A stretch of DNA of 64,000 nucleotides from Lewinellaceae bacterium (GCA_020636005.1 JACJYR010000001.1:2242001-2306000); one strand, 5' to 3'. Shown: positions 15,639-25,465, counted from the first letter of the stretch. The notes: a model not told the origin generated them from the letters alone. Translations and numbers: made by a program.

Positions 15639-17621
15639 ATGGAAAATAACCAGGATAATAAAAACAAGAACAACTCTAAATTCAATGCCTATTGGATTTA
15701 CGGTGTTGTGGCGCTTTTCCTGTTGGGCCTGCAGTTCATCAACCTGCCCAGTTCTTCGAGCGATCCCATCACCTTCGAAAAGTTCGAGAAGATGGCCGAG
15801 GCAGGCGATGTGGAAAGGCTGGAAGTTGTCAACCAGAAGTACGCCTATGTTTACCTTAAGGAAGGAGCTTTGTCAAGAGAAGAGTACAAGGACGCCTCCA
15901 AAAGTAGTTTCGGCAAGAACCGCCCGCACTACACTTTCGATATCGGGCCACCCGAAAACTTCGCCGTCAAACTTGACAACCTGAACGCCAAGCTTACCAG
16001 TGAAAACCGTTTTCAGAGCACTTACATTGACAAGCCCAACTGGTTGGCCCCTATCATCAGTTGGCTGCTGCCATTGGCCATCCTTGTTGCGATTTGGCTC
16101 TTCATCATGAAACGCGTCAGCGGGGGGGCAGGTGGCCCTGGGGCACAGATTTTCAACATCGGCAAATCAAAAGCCACCCTGTTCGACCAAAACTCAAAAG
16201 TGAACATCACCTTTGAAGACGTGGCCGGCCTCGACGAGGCCAAAGAAGAAGTAATGGAGGTTGTGGATTTTTTGAAAAACCCAAAAAAGTACACGGCCCT
16301 CGGTGGCAAAATTCCAAAAGGCGTATTGTTGATTGGCCCTCCGGGTACCGGCAAGACCCTGCTCGCCAAGGCAGTGGCCGGCGAGGCTGGCGTGCCTTTT
16401 TTCTCCATCTCAGGTTCCGACTTCGTGGAAATGTTTGTCGGCGTTGGGGCTTCCAGGGTGCGGGATTTGTTCCGGCAGGCCAGGGAAAAGGCACCCTGCA
16501 TTGTCTTCATTGATGAGATTGACGCCATTGGCCGCGCCAGGGGCCGCAACAGCATACAGGGTGGCAACGACGAACGGGAAAACACCCTTAACCAGTTGTT
16601 GGTAGAAATGGACGGCTTCCCAACCGATAAAGGCGTCATCCTGATGGCTGCCACCAACCGCCCGGACGTACTCGACAGCGCACTGCTCCGGCCGGGCCGC
16701 TTCGACCGCCAGATCGGTGTTGACCGCCCAGACCTGAAGGGCCGGGAACACATTTTCAGGGTTCATTTGAAAAATATCAAAATCTCCCCCAGTGTCAGCC
16801 CTTATGAATTGTCCGAAATGACGCCCGGTTTTGCCGGTGCTGAAATCGCCAATGTGTGCAACGAAGCTGCCCTCATCGCTGCCCGCCGCAATAAGGAAGA
16901 GGTTGACATGGATGATTTCAACTATGCGCTTGACCGTGTGATCGGCGGCCTGGAGAAAAAGAACAAGCTTATTTCGCCGGAAGAAAAAGAAATCATAGCG
17001 TACCATGAAGCTGGCCACGCCATCTGTGGCTGGTACCTAGAACATGCCTCACCACTTGTAAAGGTCACGATAGTACCCCGGGGCGTCGGCACGTTGGGCT
17101 ATGCGCAGTACCTGCCCAAAGACGAATACATCACCCGAACGGAAGCGCTGCTCGACCGCATGTGCATGACCTTTGGCGGACGGGCTGCCGAGGAAGTCGT
17201 GTTTGGGAAAATCTCGACTGGCGCACAAAGCGACCTTGATCAAGTGACCAAAATGGCTTATAGCATGGTCGCTGTTTTCGGGATGAACAACAAGGTAGGA
17301 CAGGTTTCATTCTATGGAATGCAAAATGACTCGTTCATGAAACCCTATTCAGACGAGACCGCCAGCATGATTGATGAGGAAGTGCGCCGCCTGGTTAGCT
17401 CTCAATTCGAACGGGCAAAGCAACTGTTAAAGGAAAAACGCAACGACCTGGAGGTATTGGCGCAGCAACTCCTGGAAAAGGAAGTGGTGCTGAAATCAGA
17501 CCTGGAACGGCTCATTGGCAAACGGCTTTTTGGCACTAAAGAAGATCACAAAACCCATCATAATGGTACATTGCCAGAACGGGAAGTGCCCGAAATAGAA
17601 CAAGTAGAGGACTTGCAATAG
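15639..17621 (+). CDS. ftsH: ATP-dependent zinc metalloprotease FtsH
   Basis: 660 residues. Two membrane segments (about 18-35 and 135-155) flank a small periplasmic domain. The AAA module has Walker A GPPGTGKT at 233-240, Walker B CIVFIDEIDAIGR and the second region of homology ATNRPDVLDSALLRPGRFDR. The protease has the HEAGH zinc site at 456-460. It degrades unfolded membrane and short-lived cytoplasmic proteins as a membrane hexamer. The C-terminal tail after the protease domain is acidic and probably flexible. The order birA, rsfS, ftsH is conserved in the phylum. Confidence 0.98.
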   Translation: MENNQDNKNKNNSKFNAYWIYGVVALFLLGLQFINLPSSSSDPITFEKFEKMAEAGDVERLEVVNQKYAYVYLKEGALSREEYKDASKSSFGKNRPHYTFDIGPPENFAVKLDNLNAKLTSENRFQSTYIDKPNWLAPIISWLLPLAILVAIWLFIMKRVSGGAGGPGAQIFNIGKSKATLFDQNSKVNITFEDVAGLDEAKEEVMEVVDFLKNPKKYTALGGKIPKGVLLIGPPGTGKTLLAKAVAGEAGVPFFSISGSDFVEMFVGVGASRVRDLFRQAREKAPCIVFIDEIDAIGRARGRNSIQGGNDERENTLNQLLVEMDGFPTDKGVILMAATNRPDVLDSALLRPGRFDRQIGVDRPDLKGREHIFRVHLKNIKISPSVSPYELSEMTPGFAGAEIANVCNEAALIAARRNKEEVDMDDFNYALDRVIGGLEKKNKLISPEEKEIIAYHEAGHAICGWYLEHASPLVKVTIVPRGVGTLGYAQYLPKDEYITRTEALLDRMCMTFGGRAAEEVVFGKISTGAQSDLDQVTKMAYSMVAVFGMNNKVGQVSFYGMQNDSFMKPYSDETASMIDEEVRRLVSSQFERAKQLLKEKRNDLEVLAQQLLEKEVVLKSDLERLIGKRLFGTKEDHKTHHNGTLPEREVPEIEQVEDLQ

Positions 17622-18134
17622 GGCCCTATGCCCATATAATCCTTCCTATAACCTGGCTTTTTGTTCTGCCTTTACAACGGGGAGTCAGATTCATTGACTA
17701 TCCTACGGTTTGCAGTGATGAGTTCTCTTGGCCCCGGTGGTTAGTGGCCATCTCTGCAATCCGTTAGATTCGTCCTCTAAATCCAACATCGAAAACGGGG
17801 AAGCTATACTGCGAGCCGCCAAGTCTTGTGCATGGTTGATAAAGCTGGGCAGCATGAGCTATATACGGCCCAATTCAAGTTCAGCCCATTGTAGTTGTGA
17901 TGCTTTTTGATGTTGGCAGGAATGCGATCCGCTACCAACTATCCTCTTCAGGGATGCTGAAATGGCAAAATGTAAATTACTTTTTGCTTTTGAAAAATGC
18001 GGCAATGGAATCCCGAAGCCAGTTTGGGATTAAAAAATAAAGTCGTCCTTTTTATTTTCCCTCCGATCCTCAAGGATTGGCCAACACTTAAAATCCCCGT
18101 CCATTGTGTTTCTTTGCCCTGCAAAACCACCACC
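17622..18134 (+). other. Gene-free stretch upstream of the ABC exporter
   Basis: 513 bp. An open frame of 60 codons at 17728 has no recognisable features and atypical composition. In-frame upstream starts for the ABC exporter (17997) would add 46 residues without family support. I see no tRNA or terminator here. Confidence 0.4.
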
Positions 18135-19952
18135 ATGCAGCCTTTCCTCCGCCTGCTTGCCCACCTGAAAAACTACAAGCCCCTGCTTGTAGGCAACATC
18201 TTGTGCAACCTGGCGATGGTACTCTTCACGGTAGTCAGCATACCTGCCATCATCCCTTTCCTCAACATATTGCTCGACCAGCAGCCGATGGTGACAGAGC
18301 CGCCTGCCGGGGCCCTCAACACAGAGAATTTTACCACCTACATCAATTATTTTTTAAGCCAAATTATATTGGAAAAAGGGAAGCGCACGGCCCTGTTCTA
18401 TGCACTGCTGCTCATCGTGGTGCTTTATTTTTTTAAGAACATCTTCCGCTACCTGTCACAGTTTTTCCTAGCCCCCGTGCGCAACGGCGTGGTGCGGGAC
18501 ATCCGGCAGGAGCTGTACGAAAAAGTGCTGGCCCTCCCTATGTCCTATTTTTCCGAAGAAAGAAAAGGCGACCTGCTCGCCCGCATGTCGGTGGACGTGC
18601 AGGAGGTGGAGTCGAGCATTTTAAATGTATTGGAATCCATCATCCGGGAGCCGATGATGATCATCGGGGCATTTACATTCATGGTATATGTCAGCCCATC
18701 CATGACTTTTTTTGTGCTGGGGCTGCTGTTGTTCACGGGCCTTGTCATAGGCAGGGTGGGGAAGGTGCTCAAACGGCAGTCGAGGAAGGTGCAAGAGCGG
18801 CTGGGCCTGCTGCTTTCAATGATGGAGGAGGGCATTTCCGGCCTGCGCATCATCAAGGGCTTCAATGCGGAAAAGTTTCAGGCCGAGCATTTCAAAAAGG
18901 AAAACAACGAATATAGGCGCCTGCTGGTGCGGCTGCTATGGCGGCGTGATTTGTCGTCGCCACTCACGGAGTTTTTGGGCGTGGCGACGGTGGCCCTGCT
19001 CATCTGGTACGGGTACACGGAGGTGCAAAGGGGCATCCTTACCGTGCCGACTTTCTTTGCCATGCTCTATGCGTTTTTCAGCATGATAGAGCCGGCGAAA
19101 AAGTTTGCCTCTGCCTTTTACAACGTGCAAAAAGGTATGGCCGCAGTGGAGCGCATTGACAGTGTAAGGCAGGCAGATTTGAGGATTTTTGAAAAACCGG
19201 ATGCCAGGCCCCTTCACGAATTCCGGGAAAGCATCGAATACCGAAATGTGTCATTTTACTATGGCACCAGCGAGCGGGCTGCATTGGAAAATATCAGCCT
19301 CGTCGTGCAGAAAGGGAAGATCATCGCCCTCGTCGGCACATCGGGTGCTGGCAAGAGTACGCTGGTGGATTTGTTGCCCCGCTTTCACGATGTCGAAAAA
19401 GGGGAAATCCTGCTTGACGGCCTGAACATAAAAGACTACCGCCTGAAAGACCTCCGTTCGCTGATGGGCATCGTTACGCAGGAGCCTGTTTTGTTCAACG
19501 ATACCATATTCAACAACATCGCTTTCGGCATAAATGGCGCTACAAGGGAGGCCGTGGAACAGGCCGCCAGGATAGCCCACGCCCACGACTTTATTATGGA
19601 AACGGACCAAGGATACGACACCAACATCGGCGACCGGGGCGTGAAACTCAGCGGCGGCCAGCGCCAGCGCCTGACCATCGCCCGTGCCGTGCTCGCCAAC
19701 CCGCCCATCCTCATCCTCGACGAAGCGACTTCCGCCCTGGACTCCGAATCAGAAAGGCTGGTGCAGGATGCCTTGGATATCTTGATGAAAAACCGAACTA
19801 CTATCGTTATCGCACACCGCTTGTCAACGGTGCAGCATGCCGACGAAATCGTGGTGATGAAAGAGGGGAAGATCATCGAGCAGGGCAGCCACGAAACTTT
19901 GATGAAAAAGGCGGGGGAGTATGGAAAATTGGTGGAGTTGCAGACTTTTTGA
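18135..19952 (+). CDS. ABC exporter, MsbA/lipid-flippase type (fused permease and ATPase)
   Basis: 605 residues from the ATG at 18135 (MQPFLRLLAHLKNYKP). This start places the first membrane helix at the usual distance; an upstream frame start adds an unlikely segment. Six membrane helices lie in residues 1-330. The ATPase domain has Walker A GTSGAGKS (about 401), signature LSGGQRQR (about 505), Walker B ILILDEATSALD and the H loop IAHRLSTV. The family exports lipid A precursors, lipids or drugs as a homodimer; MsbA is a reasonable guess in a Gram-negative cell. It stands alone, with a strong hairpin 22 bp after its stop. Confidence 0.9.
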   Translation: MQPFLRLLAHLKNYKPLLVGNILCNLAMVLFTVVSIPAIIPFLNILLDQQPMVTEPPAGALNTENFTTYINYFLSQIILEKGKRTALFYALLLIVVLYFFKNIFRYLSQFFLAPVRNGVVRDIRQELYEKVLALPMSYFSEERKGDLLARMSVDVQEVESSILNVLESIIREPMMIIGAFTFMVYVSPSMTFFVLGLLLFTGLVIGRVGKVLKRQSRKVQERLGLLLSMMEEGISGLRIIKGFNAEKFQAEHFKKENNEYRRLLVRLLWRRDLSSPLTEFLGVATVALLIWYGYTEVQRGILTVPTFFAMLYAFFSMIEPAKKFASAFYNVQKGMAAVERIDSVRQADLRIFEKPDARPLHEFRESIEYRNVSFYYGTSERAALENISLVVQKGKIIALVGTSGAGKSTLVDLLPRFHDVEKGEILLDGLNIKDYRLKDLRSLMGIVTQEPVLFNDTIFNNIAFGINGATREAVEQAARIAHAHDFIMETDQGYDTNIGDRGVKLSGGQRQRLTIARAVLANPPILILDEATSALDSESERLVQDALDILMKNRTTIVIAHRLSTVQHADEIVVMKEGKIIEQGSHETLMKKAGEYGKLVELQTF

Positions 19953-19973
19953 GAGGGAAGGGTGACATACGAC

Positions 19974-20004
19974 AAGAGGCATCCGGCGTTGCCGGATGCC
20001 TCTT
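19974..20004. terminator. Perfect hairpin between convergent genes
   Basis: AAGAGGCATCCGGC, loop GTT, then GCCGGATGCCTCTT: a 14-bp perfect stem. It lies between the ABC exporter (+) and the DUF4783 gene (-). Neither strand has a T run after it, so it is a non-canonical bidirectional terminator or a 3' end stabiliser. Confidence 0.6.
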
Positions 20005-20077
20005 GAAAAGTGATGTGTTGGCTTCGAAGCAGGCTTTTCAAATATCAAAAACCCGACTTCGGATATCCCAACATCGT

Positions 20078-20467
20078 TTACTCTTTGTCGAACCTCAACT
20101 CCTGGATGAGGTACTTGCCGCCCGAAACTTTCATATATACATAGACACGGAAAGTGCCGCTGCTGGCCACCAGGTTGCCGATGCAATATTGGGAATCCTG
20201 CCCTTTGGAGGCGCCCTGGTGTACCTGTTTAAAAGATTTCGGGGCATTCTTGCTGAAAAAGTCTTTGACGGCTTTCACAGCATCAGTTTTCGAATAAGTT
20301 TTCTCACTGTCCATCACTGCTACTTCCACGTTGGTGTCAAAATATTGGCCCAGCGCTTCGGCATCCCCGCTGCCGATGGCCCGGGAGATGGCTTCGAGGT
20401 TAAACTCGTCAGCATCCACCATGGCAATGGCGGGGAGCAAAAAGATGACAAACAAGAAATTTTTCAT
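20078..20467 (-). CDS. DUF4783 secreted protein (NTF2-like)
   Basis: 129 residues with an N-terminal signal peptide ending near AMVDA. The mature part has the pattern of DUF4783: AISRAIGSGDAEALGQYFDTNVEVAVMD, then SKTDAVKAVKDFF and a final strand YLIQELRFDKE. The fold is like NTF2/ketosteroid isomerase and is common in Bacteroidota next to housekeeping genes. Function is unknown; it is probably periplasmic and may bind a small ligand. It is convergent with the ABC exporter and has a 376-bp upstream region shared with gpmI. Confidence 0.85.
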   Translation of the reverse strand: MKNFLFVIFLLPAIAMVDADEFNLEAISRAIGSGDAEALGQYFDTNVEVAVMDSEKTYSKTDAVKAVKDFFSKNAPKSFKQVHQGASKGQDSQYCIGNLVASSGTFRVYVYMKVSGGKYLIQELRFDKE

Positions 20468-20843
20468 GGTATATGGATTTTTAAACGTTTAGACCCAAAA
20501 GTTTTCCGAAATGGTTCTCACTATAGAGTCTGCGAAGTTCCTTATTTAATATCAAACGAGCAAAAACTTCAATATGTTCGTTTGGCGGGTTTATGACGTG
20601 GGGCGAATTGAACGGTAACGAAGGGGAAAGTTAAAATAGTGATAAAGCTTACTACTGCAAATTAAGTGACACTTTTAACGGCAGGGAACAGCAGGTTGGT
20701 ATCCAGGCCCTGGATTTTTCACTTCTGTAAAACAATTCCCCTAACGGCACCTTTTTGAAAAAGTAACGGGTGGGCCATTGAAAGTTCCTAATTTAGCGCT
20801 GCCGTATTCAAATGGCCCTGTCAATAATTAAAAAGATCAAAAA
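20468..20843. other. Divergent intergenic region DUF4783/gpmI
   Basis: 376 bp between two divergently transcribed genes, so it must hold both promoters. I see no perfect TAnnTTTG element; CTAATTTAG at about 20789 is one mismatch away and 50 bp from the gpmI start. No RNA gene or repeat is visible. Confidence 0.35.
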
Positions 20844-22400
20844 ATGAACACGAACCGCTGCATCCTCATCATCCTCGACGGTTGGGGGCATGGCCAAAAA
20901 TACGAAGCCGACGCCATCGCCCATGCCGAAACCCCCGTCATGAGCAGTTTGTACAAGAAATACCCCAACGCTGAGTTGGTGACCTTTGGCGAAATGGTCG
21001 GCCTGCCGGAAGGGCAGATGGGCAATTCCGAGGTCGGCCACCTCAACATCGGGGCTGGACGCATTGTCTATCAGGAGCTTGCCCGCATCAACAAGGCCAT
21101 CCGGGAAGGGGAACTGCAGCAACACCCCGTTCTGCTCGAAGCTTTCCAATATGCGAAAAAAAATAACAAACCAGTCCATTTCATAGGCCTGGTCTCCGAC
21201 GGGGGCGTCCATTCCCACATTGACCATTTGCTGGCCCTCTGCGATGCCACCCAGCAACAGGGCCTTGAAAAAGTCTTCGTTCATGCGTTCATGGATGGCC
21301 GGGACACTGACCCTAAAAGCGGGAAAGTTTTTTTAGAGAAATTACTTCAACATATTGATAGTCAATCAGTTAAGTTAGCCTCTGTCATTGGGCGCTACTA
21401 TGCAATGGACAGGGACAAGCGGTGGGAAAGGGTCAAACAGGCCTACGATTTGCTCGTAAAAGGCGAGGGCGAAAAATCAAGCAACGTGATGGCAACCCTT
21501 GAAAAACGATATGCGGCAGGAGAGACCGACGAGTTTTTAAAACCCATCGCCTGTACCAGCGACAATGGGCAGCCCCTTGCCACTATCCAGGATGGAGATG
21601 TCCTGATCTGCTTCAATTTTCGCACTGACCGCCCCCGTGAAATTTCCACCGTGCTCACCCAAAAAGACATGCCTGAACACGGCATGAAAAAGCTCGACCT
21701 TCATTATGTGACAATGACCCGCTACGATGAGACCTTTCAAAACATCAAGGTTATTTTTGAAAAAGACAACCTGAACAATACGCTCGGCGAAGTCATCTCA
21801 AAAAATGGGCTTACACAGGTGCGAATCGCTGAAACGGAAAAGTACCCGCATGTCACCTTCTTTTTCTCCGGCGGCAGGGAAGAACCGTTCGAAGGGGAGC
21901 GCCGTTTTATTATCCCTTCTCCCAAAGTGGCGACTTACGATCTGCAACCTGAAATGAGTGCCGTGGAGGTAACGGACACCATTATTAAGGATATTGAAGA
22001 ACACCAGCCTAACTTCATCTGTTTGAACTTTGCCAATGCCGATATGGTCGGCCATACGGGGGTCTGGGCTGCCGCCATCAAAGCAGTACAGACAGTGGAC
22101 AAATGCCTGGGCCGTTTGCTTGATACGGCGTTGGCCCGCGGCTACGAAGCAATCGTCATTGCTGACCACGGTAATTCAGATTACCTCATCAACGAGGACG
22201 GGTCGCCGAATACCGCCCATTCCATGAACCCGGTGCCATGCATCTACGTGAGCAAACACCCCGGTGGGGCAGTATTGAAAAACGGAAAACTGGGCGACAT
22301 CGCCCCGACTATCCTGAGCCTGATGGGCATTGAGCCGCCAAAGGAAATGGACGGCGAGGTGTTGGTAATGCCGGTCGAGCCAGCCGTGGAGGTTTTATGA
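20844..22400 (+). CDS. gpmI: 2,3-bisphosphoglycerate-independent phosphoglycerate mutase
   Basis: 518 residues, full length. The N-terminus RCILIILDGWGHG is the alkaline-phosphatase-superfamily metal site, QMGNSEVGHLNIGAGR contains catalytic Ser62, and IADHGNSDYLINEDGSPNTAHS is the second metal site. It interconverts 3- and 2-phosphoglycerate in glycolysis with manganese, independent of a bisphosphoglycerate cofactor. The short gap (24 bp) to the next lipoprotein gene suggests co-transcription. Confidence 0.97.
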   Translation: MNTNRCILIILDGWGHGQKYEADAIAHAETPVMSSLYKKYPNAELVTFGEMVGLPEGQMGNSEVGHLNIGAGRIVYQELARINKAIREGELQQHPVLLEAFQYAKKNNKPVHFIGLVSDGGVHSHIDHLLALCDATQQQGLEKVFVHAFMDGRDTDPKSGKVFLEKLLQHIDSQSVKLASVIGRYYAMDRDKRWERVKQAYDLLVKGEGEKSSNVMATLEKRYAAGETDEFLKPIACTSDNGQPLATIQDGDVLICFNFRTDRPREISTVLTQKDMPEHGMKKLDLHYVTMTRYDETFQNIKVIFEKDNLNNTLGEVISKNGLTQVRIAETEKYPHVTFFFSGGREEPFEGERRFIIPSPKVATYDLQPEMSAVEVTDTIIKDIEEHQPNFICLNFANADMVGHTGVWAAAIKAVQTVDKCLGRLLDTALARGYEAIVIADHGNSDYLINEDGSPNTAHSMNPVPCIYVSKHPGGAVLKNGKLGDIAPTILSLMGIEPPKEMDGEVLVMPVEPAVEVL

Positions 22401-22424
22401 ATAAAGAATTCTCAACTTAGCGAA

Positions 22425-23096
22425 ATGAAATTTAAACAGATTGGCGGAGCAAATAAATATTTCAGTTCACGACCTTTAAAGGTGCGCTATACCAACTTGG
22501 CCCCATTTGTTTTGTTGAAGAACTTCTCGACAGGAAAACGGCAATGGGTCTTATTTTTTTCATCCCTGGCAATATTGTTTCCCGCTTGCGCCGATTCAAA
22601 CCAGGAAGTACTCCAGCCTGGCCAGAAAAAATACTTTGACCTGAAGGGTTTTTTCAATGAGGAGACCAAAAGGCTGGAAACTTTTTCAACCGTCAAAAAA
22701 ATAGCCACGGTGGACGGGGTGAGGGAAGAACACGTACTGGACAGCCTCAACTTCGGCCAGGAACTGAAAATCTTTTCCAACGCCGACATCAACCGCCCGG
22801 CATGGTCTGATAAATATGCCATTGACAGCGTGTTCAACGAGCAAAAGCAATTGACCCAGCTCAACTACACCACCGAGGACAAAGACCTACGGACCAGGCA
22901 AATCACGGTTGATTTTGAAGATGGCCAGATTTCAAAGGTTTTTATCGAAAACAGCACTTCCAGCGCCATCGCCGATACGAAACAATTGTTGACCTACCAG
23001 CCAGCCTCCGGCTACACCATCGAAAGCAAACAGGCAGTTGCCCTTTCCAAAGACAATGCCTTTTTGGTGGAAGTCCAGTTCTTGAAAAATCGTTGA
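22425..23096 (+). CDS. Hypothetical lipoprotein downstream of gpmI
   Basis: 223 residues from the ATG at 22425. A hydrophobic stretch (WVLFFSSLAILFPAC) ends with a lipobox Cys at about 56, so the true start may be one of the TTG codons near 22510, giving a normal-length signal peptide. The mature part is hydrophilic, with LKGFFNEETKRLETF and VFNEQKQLTQLNY, and looks like a beta-rich lipoprotein of about 165 residues seen in many Saprospiria. There is no catalytic motif. The function is unknown. It is 24 bp after gpmI, which looks fortuitous metabolically. Confidence 0.75.
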   Translation: MKFKQIGGANKYFSSRPLKVRYTNLAPFVLLKNFSTGKRQWVLFFSSLAILFPACADSNQEVLQPGQKKYFDLKGFFNEETKRLETFSTVKKIATVDGVREEHVLDSLNFGQELKIFSNADINRPAWSDKYAIDSVFNEQKQLTQLNYTTEDKDLRTRQITVDFEDGQISKVFIENSTSSAIADTKQLLTYQPASGYTIESKQAVALSKDNAFLVEVQFLKNR

Positions 23097-23139
23097 ACTT
23101 AATCTGCGCCGCCAAGCTTACCAAGCCATCCATCCCCTG

Positions 23140-24051
23140 CTACTGCCTAGCTACATATACGCCCACCAGAATCATTAGCATACCCGCCAGGTGCAACACG
23201 GTAATTGTCTCCCCATCCAGGGCGCCAAGTAGAACAGCCACCATAGGGGTGAGGTAGCTGACCGTAGAGGCAAACAGGGCATTTGTCTTTTTTATCAATT
23301 CAAAATAAAACAGCGATCCCATGACCGTTCCAAAAACGGCCAGGAGGCTGAGGTAGCCGAGGGAAGTCCAAGCTTTTTCATCCTTCTCAAAAACCCCGGC
23401 AAAACCGGAGAAGGCAAGATAGGTGAGTGCTGGAATACCCACCATCGAATAGGAAACAGCGCTGATGGTCAGCGAGCGGATATCCTGCAGGTGCTTCTTA
23501 ATCACGTTGGTACTGATACCGTAAAACAGGCAGGCCAGCACGACCAGCATCCCAAACCCGAACCAGGCCCATCGCCCGCCTTCCCGGCCTATCAGTAAGA
23601 GCCATACCGTGCCTGCAAGGCCAATCAGCACGCCTATTATTTTCATCCAGGAAAACCCAACACGAAAAAACAGGATGCCCAACACCAGGGTAGCGAGCGG
23701 GGTAAAAGAGCTAAGTACGCCAGTGAGAGAACTGCTGATGTTCGTTTGTGCCGTAGCAAACAACAGCGCTGGAAAGAAGCTGCCGACAAAACCGACCACG
23801 GCAAGGTACTTCCATTTAGACCAGTCCACCTTTTTGCGGTACAGCAGAAAAAAAGGCAGGAAGCACAAAGAAGTGATCGACATCCTGACACAGGCCACCT
23901 GTTGCGGGGTAAAAGACACCAGGCCCTTTTTAATGAGCAGGTAGGAAGACCCCCACGTCAGGGCCAGGACGAACAGCAACAGCCATGAAAGCAACGACAC
24001 ACCGCCGATTTCCATGTCCCGTCTTCTTATGGATTTTTCTTTTATTTCCAT
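23140..24051 (-). CDS. DMT-family transporter (EamA domains)
   Basis: 303 residues from the ATG at 24051; the ATG at 24015 is an alternative. Ten hydrophobic segments form two EamA repeats; the first has ALTWGSSYLLIKKG and FTPQQVACVRM, the second begins FYGISTNVIKKHLQD. An in-frame TTG start at 24138 gives the peptide MFHVEH, which is merely the translation of a parS-like site, so I rejected it. The family exports metabolites or amino acids; substrate is unknown. Being next to thrC, threonine or homoserine export is possible, but unproven. Confidence 0.88.
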   Translation of the reverse strand: MEIKEKSIRRRDMEIGGVSLLSWLLLFVLALTWGSSYLLIKKGLVSFTPQQVACVRMSITSLCFLPFFLLYRKKVDWSKWKYLAVVGFVGSFFPALLFATAQTNISSSLTGVLSSFTPLATLVLGILFFRVGFSWMKIIGVLIGLAGTVWLLLIGREGGRWAWFGFGMLVVLACLFYGISTNVIKKHLQDIRSLTISAVSYSMVGIPALTYLAFSGFAGVFEKDEKAWTSLGYLSLLAVFGTVMGSLFYFELIKKTNALFASTVSYLTPMVAVLLGALDGETITVLHLAGMLMILVGVYVARQ

Positions 24052-24121
24052 TGGCACGATTTGGTAGGCAAGGTAGTAAAAACAAAAGCCGGAAAGCAGC
24101 ATGTAATACTTTCCGGCTCGA

Positions 24122-24137
24122 TGTTCCACGTGGAACA
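24122..24137. other. parS: parS-like centromere site 1
   Basis: TGTTCCACGTGGAACA is a perfect 16-bp palindrome and differs from the B. subtilis-type parS (TGTTCCACGTGAAACA) by one base. ParB-CTP clamps load on such sites, which sit near chromosome origins. It lies between thrC and the DMT transporter gene. A second copy lies 377 bp away. Confidence 0.8.
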
Positions 24138-24163
24138 AAAGGGCAAGGCATTAATCGTTGATT

Positions 24164-25465
24164 TCAGAAAGATTGCAGCAACCATTCCTTAAACGGCCCG
24201 AACTCAATACCCATTTGCACGGCATGCTTATCTTTTTTTGCCAAAACGGCCAAACGTTCCGGCACATCAATCTTTTTCTGCAAAATGGCTTCTACATCCG
24301 GCAAGAACTTGGAAGGGTGGGCAGTTTCTAAAATCACACCTTTTGCCCCAGGATGTTCCTTCTGGAATTGCCTAAAAGCAAGATAGCCCACAGCGCCGTG
24401 CGGGTCAATGACGTAGGCGTATTTTTCAAAAACTTCCTTCAGGGCAAACCTGGTTTGCTCGTCGCTAAAGGCATAGCCTGCGATGATTTTTTTTAAATTG
24501 TTCCACGTGGAACCATACAAGTCCAACATCCGGGAAAAGTTGGAAGGGTTGCCCACGTCCATAGCATTGGAGAGGGTAGGGACGGACGGACGGGGTGTAA
24601 AAACGCCTGATTCCAGGTACTCCGGCACCACATCATTGGCATTGGTAGCAGCAATGAATCGGTGAATGGGCAAACCCATCGCTTTGGCAAAAAGACCGGC
24701 AGTGAGGTTGCCGAAGTTGCCGCTCGGTACACAAAAGACAAGGGGTTTTCCATCCTCCTCTAATTGTTTGTATGCCTCAAAATAATAAAAGGACTGCGGG
24801 ATAAGCCGGGCAATATTGATAGAATTGGCCGAGCTGAGCCTGATGCTTGACGTCAACCCTTCATCCAGGAACGCTTTTTTCACCAATGCCTGGCAGTCGT
24901 CAAAAGTGCCCGCCACTTCAATCGCAGTGATGTTTTCACCCAAAGTCGTCAACTGCTTTTCCTGCAAATGGCTCACTTTGCCGGAAGGGTAGAGGATGAC
25001 TACTTTTATTCCGGGCGTTTTATAAAAACCCGCCGCCACTGCACCGCCAGTATCACCAGAAGTAGCCACCAATATGACCAATTCCCTTCCTTCCTCCTGG
25101 TTGAAATAAGACATCAGCTGCGCCATAAACCTGGCCCCAAAATCCTTGAATGCAAGCGAAGGGCCGTGGAAAAGTTCGAGGATGAAGGTTTCATCATCCA
25201 ACCTCACCAACGGGGCTGGAAAAGTGATGGATTTTTCGATGATGCCTTTTATATCGGCATCGGGAATAGCACCTGCAAAAAGGTGCCTGCAAACCTCGAA
25301 GCCGATTTCCTGAAAAGAATAGTCTTTCAGTTTTTTGACAAAACCCTCGGGCAGGTGGGAAAGGTGCTCGGGCATGTAGAGGCCGTTGTCTTCTGGTAAT
25401 CCCTTAAAAACAGCTTGCTGGAGGGAGACGAACCTGGATGTGTTTTTCGTGCTGTATAGACGCAT
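24164..25465 (-). CDS. thrC: Threonine synthase
   Basis: 433 residues from the ATG at 25465 (MRLYSTKNTSRFVSL). The PLP lysine is in SLAFKDFGARF. VATSGDTGGAVAAGFY and VVILYPSGKVSHLQEKQL are typical for the family. It converts O-phosphohomoserine to threonine with loss of phosphate, the last step of the pathway. It is the last gene of thrA-thrB-thrC on the minus strand; the 169-bp gap from thrB is AT-rich. A second parS-like site is embedded in the coding region, where it encodes GSTWNN. Confidence 0.97.
   Translation of the reverse strand: MRLYSTKNTSRFVSLQQAVFKGLPEDNGLYMPEHLSHLPEGFVKKLKDYSFQEIGFEVCRHLFAGAIPDADIKGIIEKSITFPAPLVRLDDETFILELFHGPSLAFKDFGARFMAQLMSYFNQEEGRELVILVATSGDTGGAVAAGFYKTPGIKVVILYPSGKVSHLQEKQLTTLGENITAIEVAGTFDDCQALVKKAFLDEGLTSSIRLSSANSINIARLIPQSFYYFEAYKQLEEDGKPLVFCVPSGNFGNLTAGLFAKAMGLPIHRFIAATNANDVVPEYLESGVFTPRPSVPTLSNAMDVGNPSNFSRMLDLYGSTWNNLKKIIAGYAFSDEQTRFALKEVFEKYAYVIDPHGAVGYLAFRQFQKEHPGAKGVILETAHPSKFLPDVEAILQKKIDVPERLAVLAKKDKHAVQMGIEFGPFKEWLLQSF
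24499..24514. other. parS: parS-like centromere site 2, inside thrC
   Basis: TGTTCCACGTGGAACC has 15 of the 16 bases of site 1, with only the last palindromic base changed. It sits within a coding region, as several known parS sites do. Two such 15-16-bp matches within 400 bp are not expected by chance. Confidence 0.75.

Noticed and set aside
17728..17910. 60-codon ORF upstream of the ABC exporter
   Set aside because: No recognisable motif, unusual composition, and no ribosome-binding or promoter signal.
24052..24138. In-frame upstream start of the DMT transporter giving MFHVEH
   Set aside because: The peptide is the translation of the parS-like palindrome. It adds an atypical N-terminus, while ATG codons at 24051 or 24015 fit the family.
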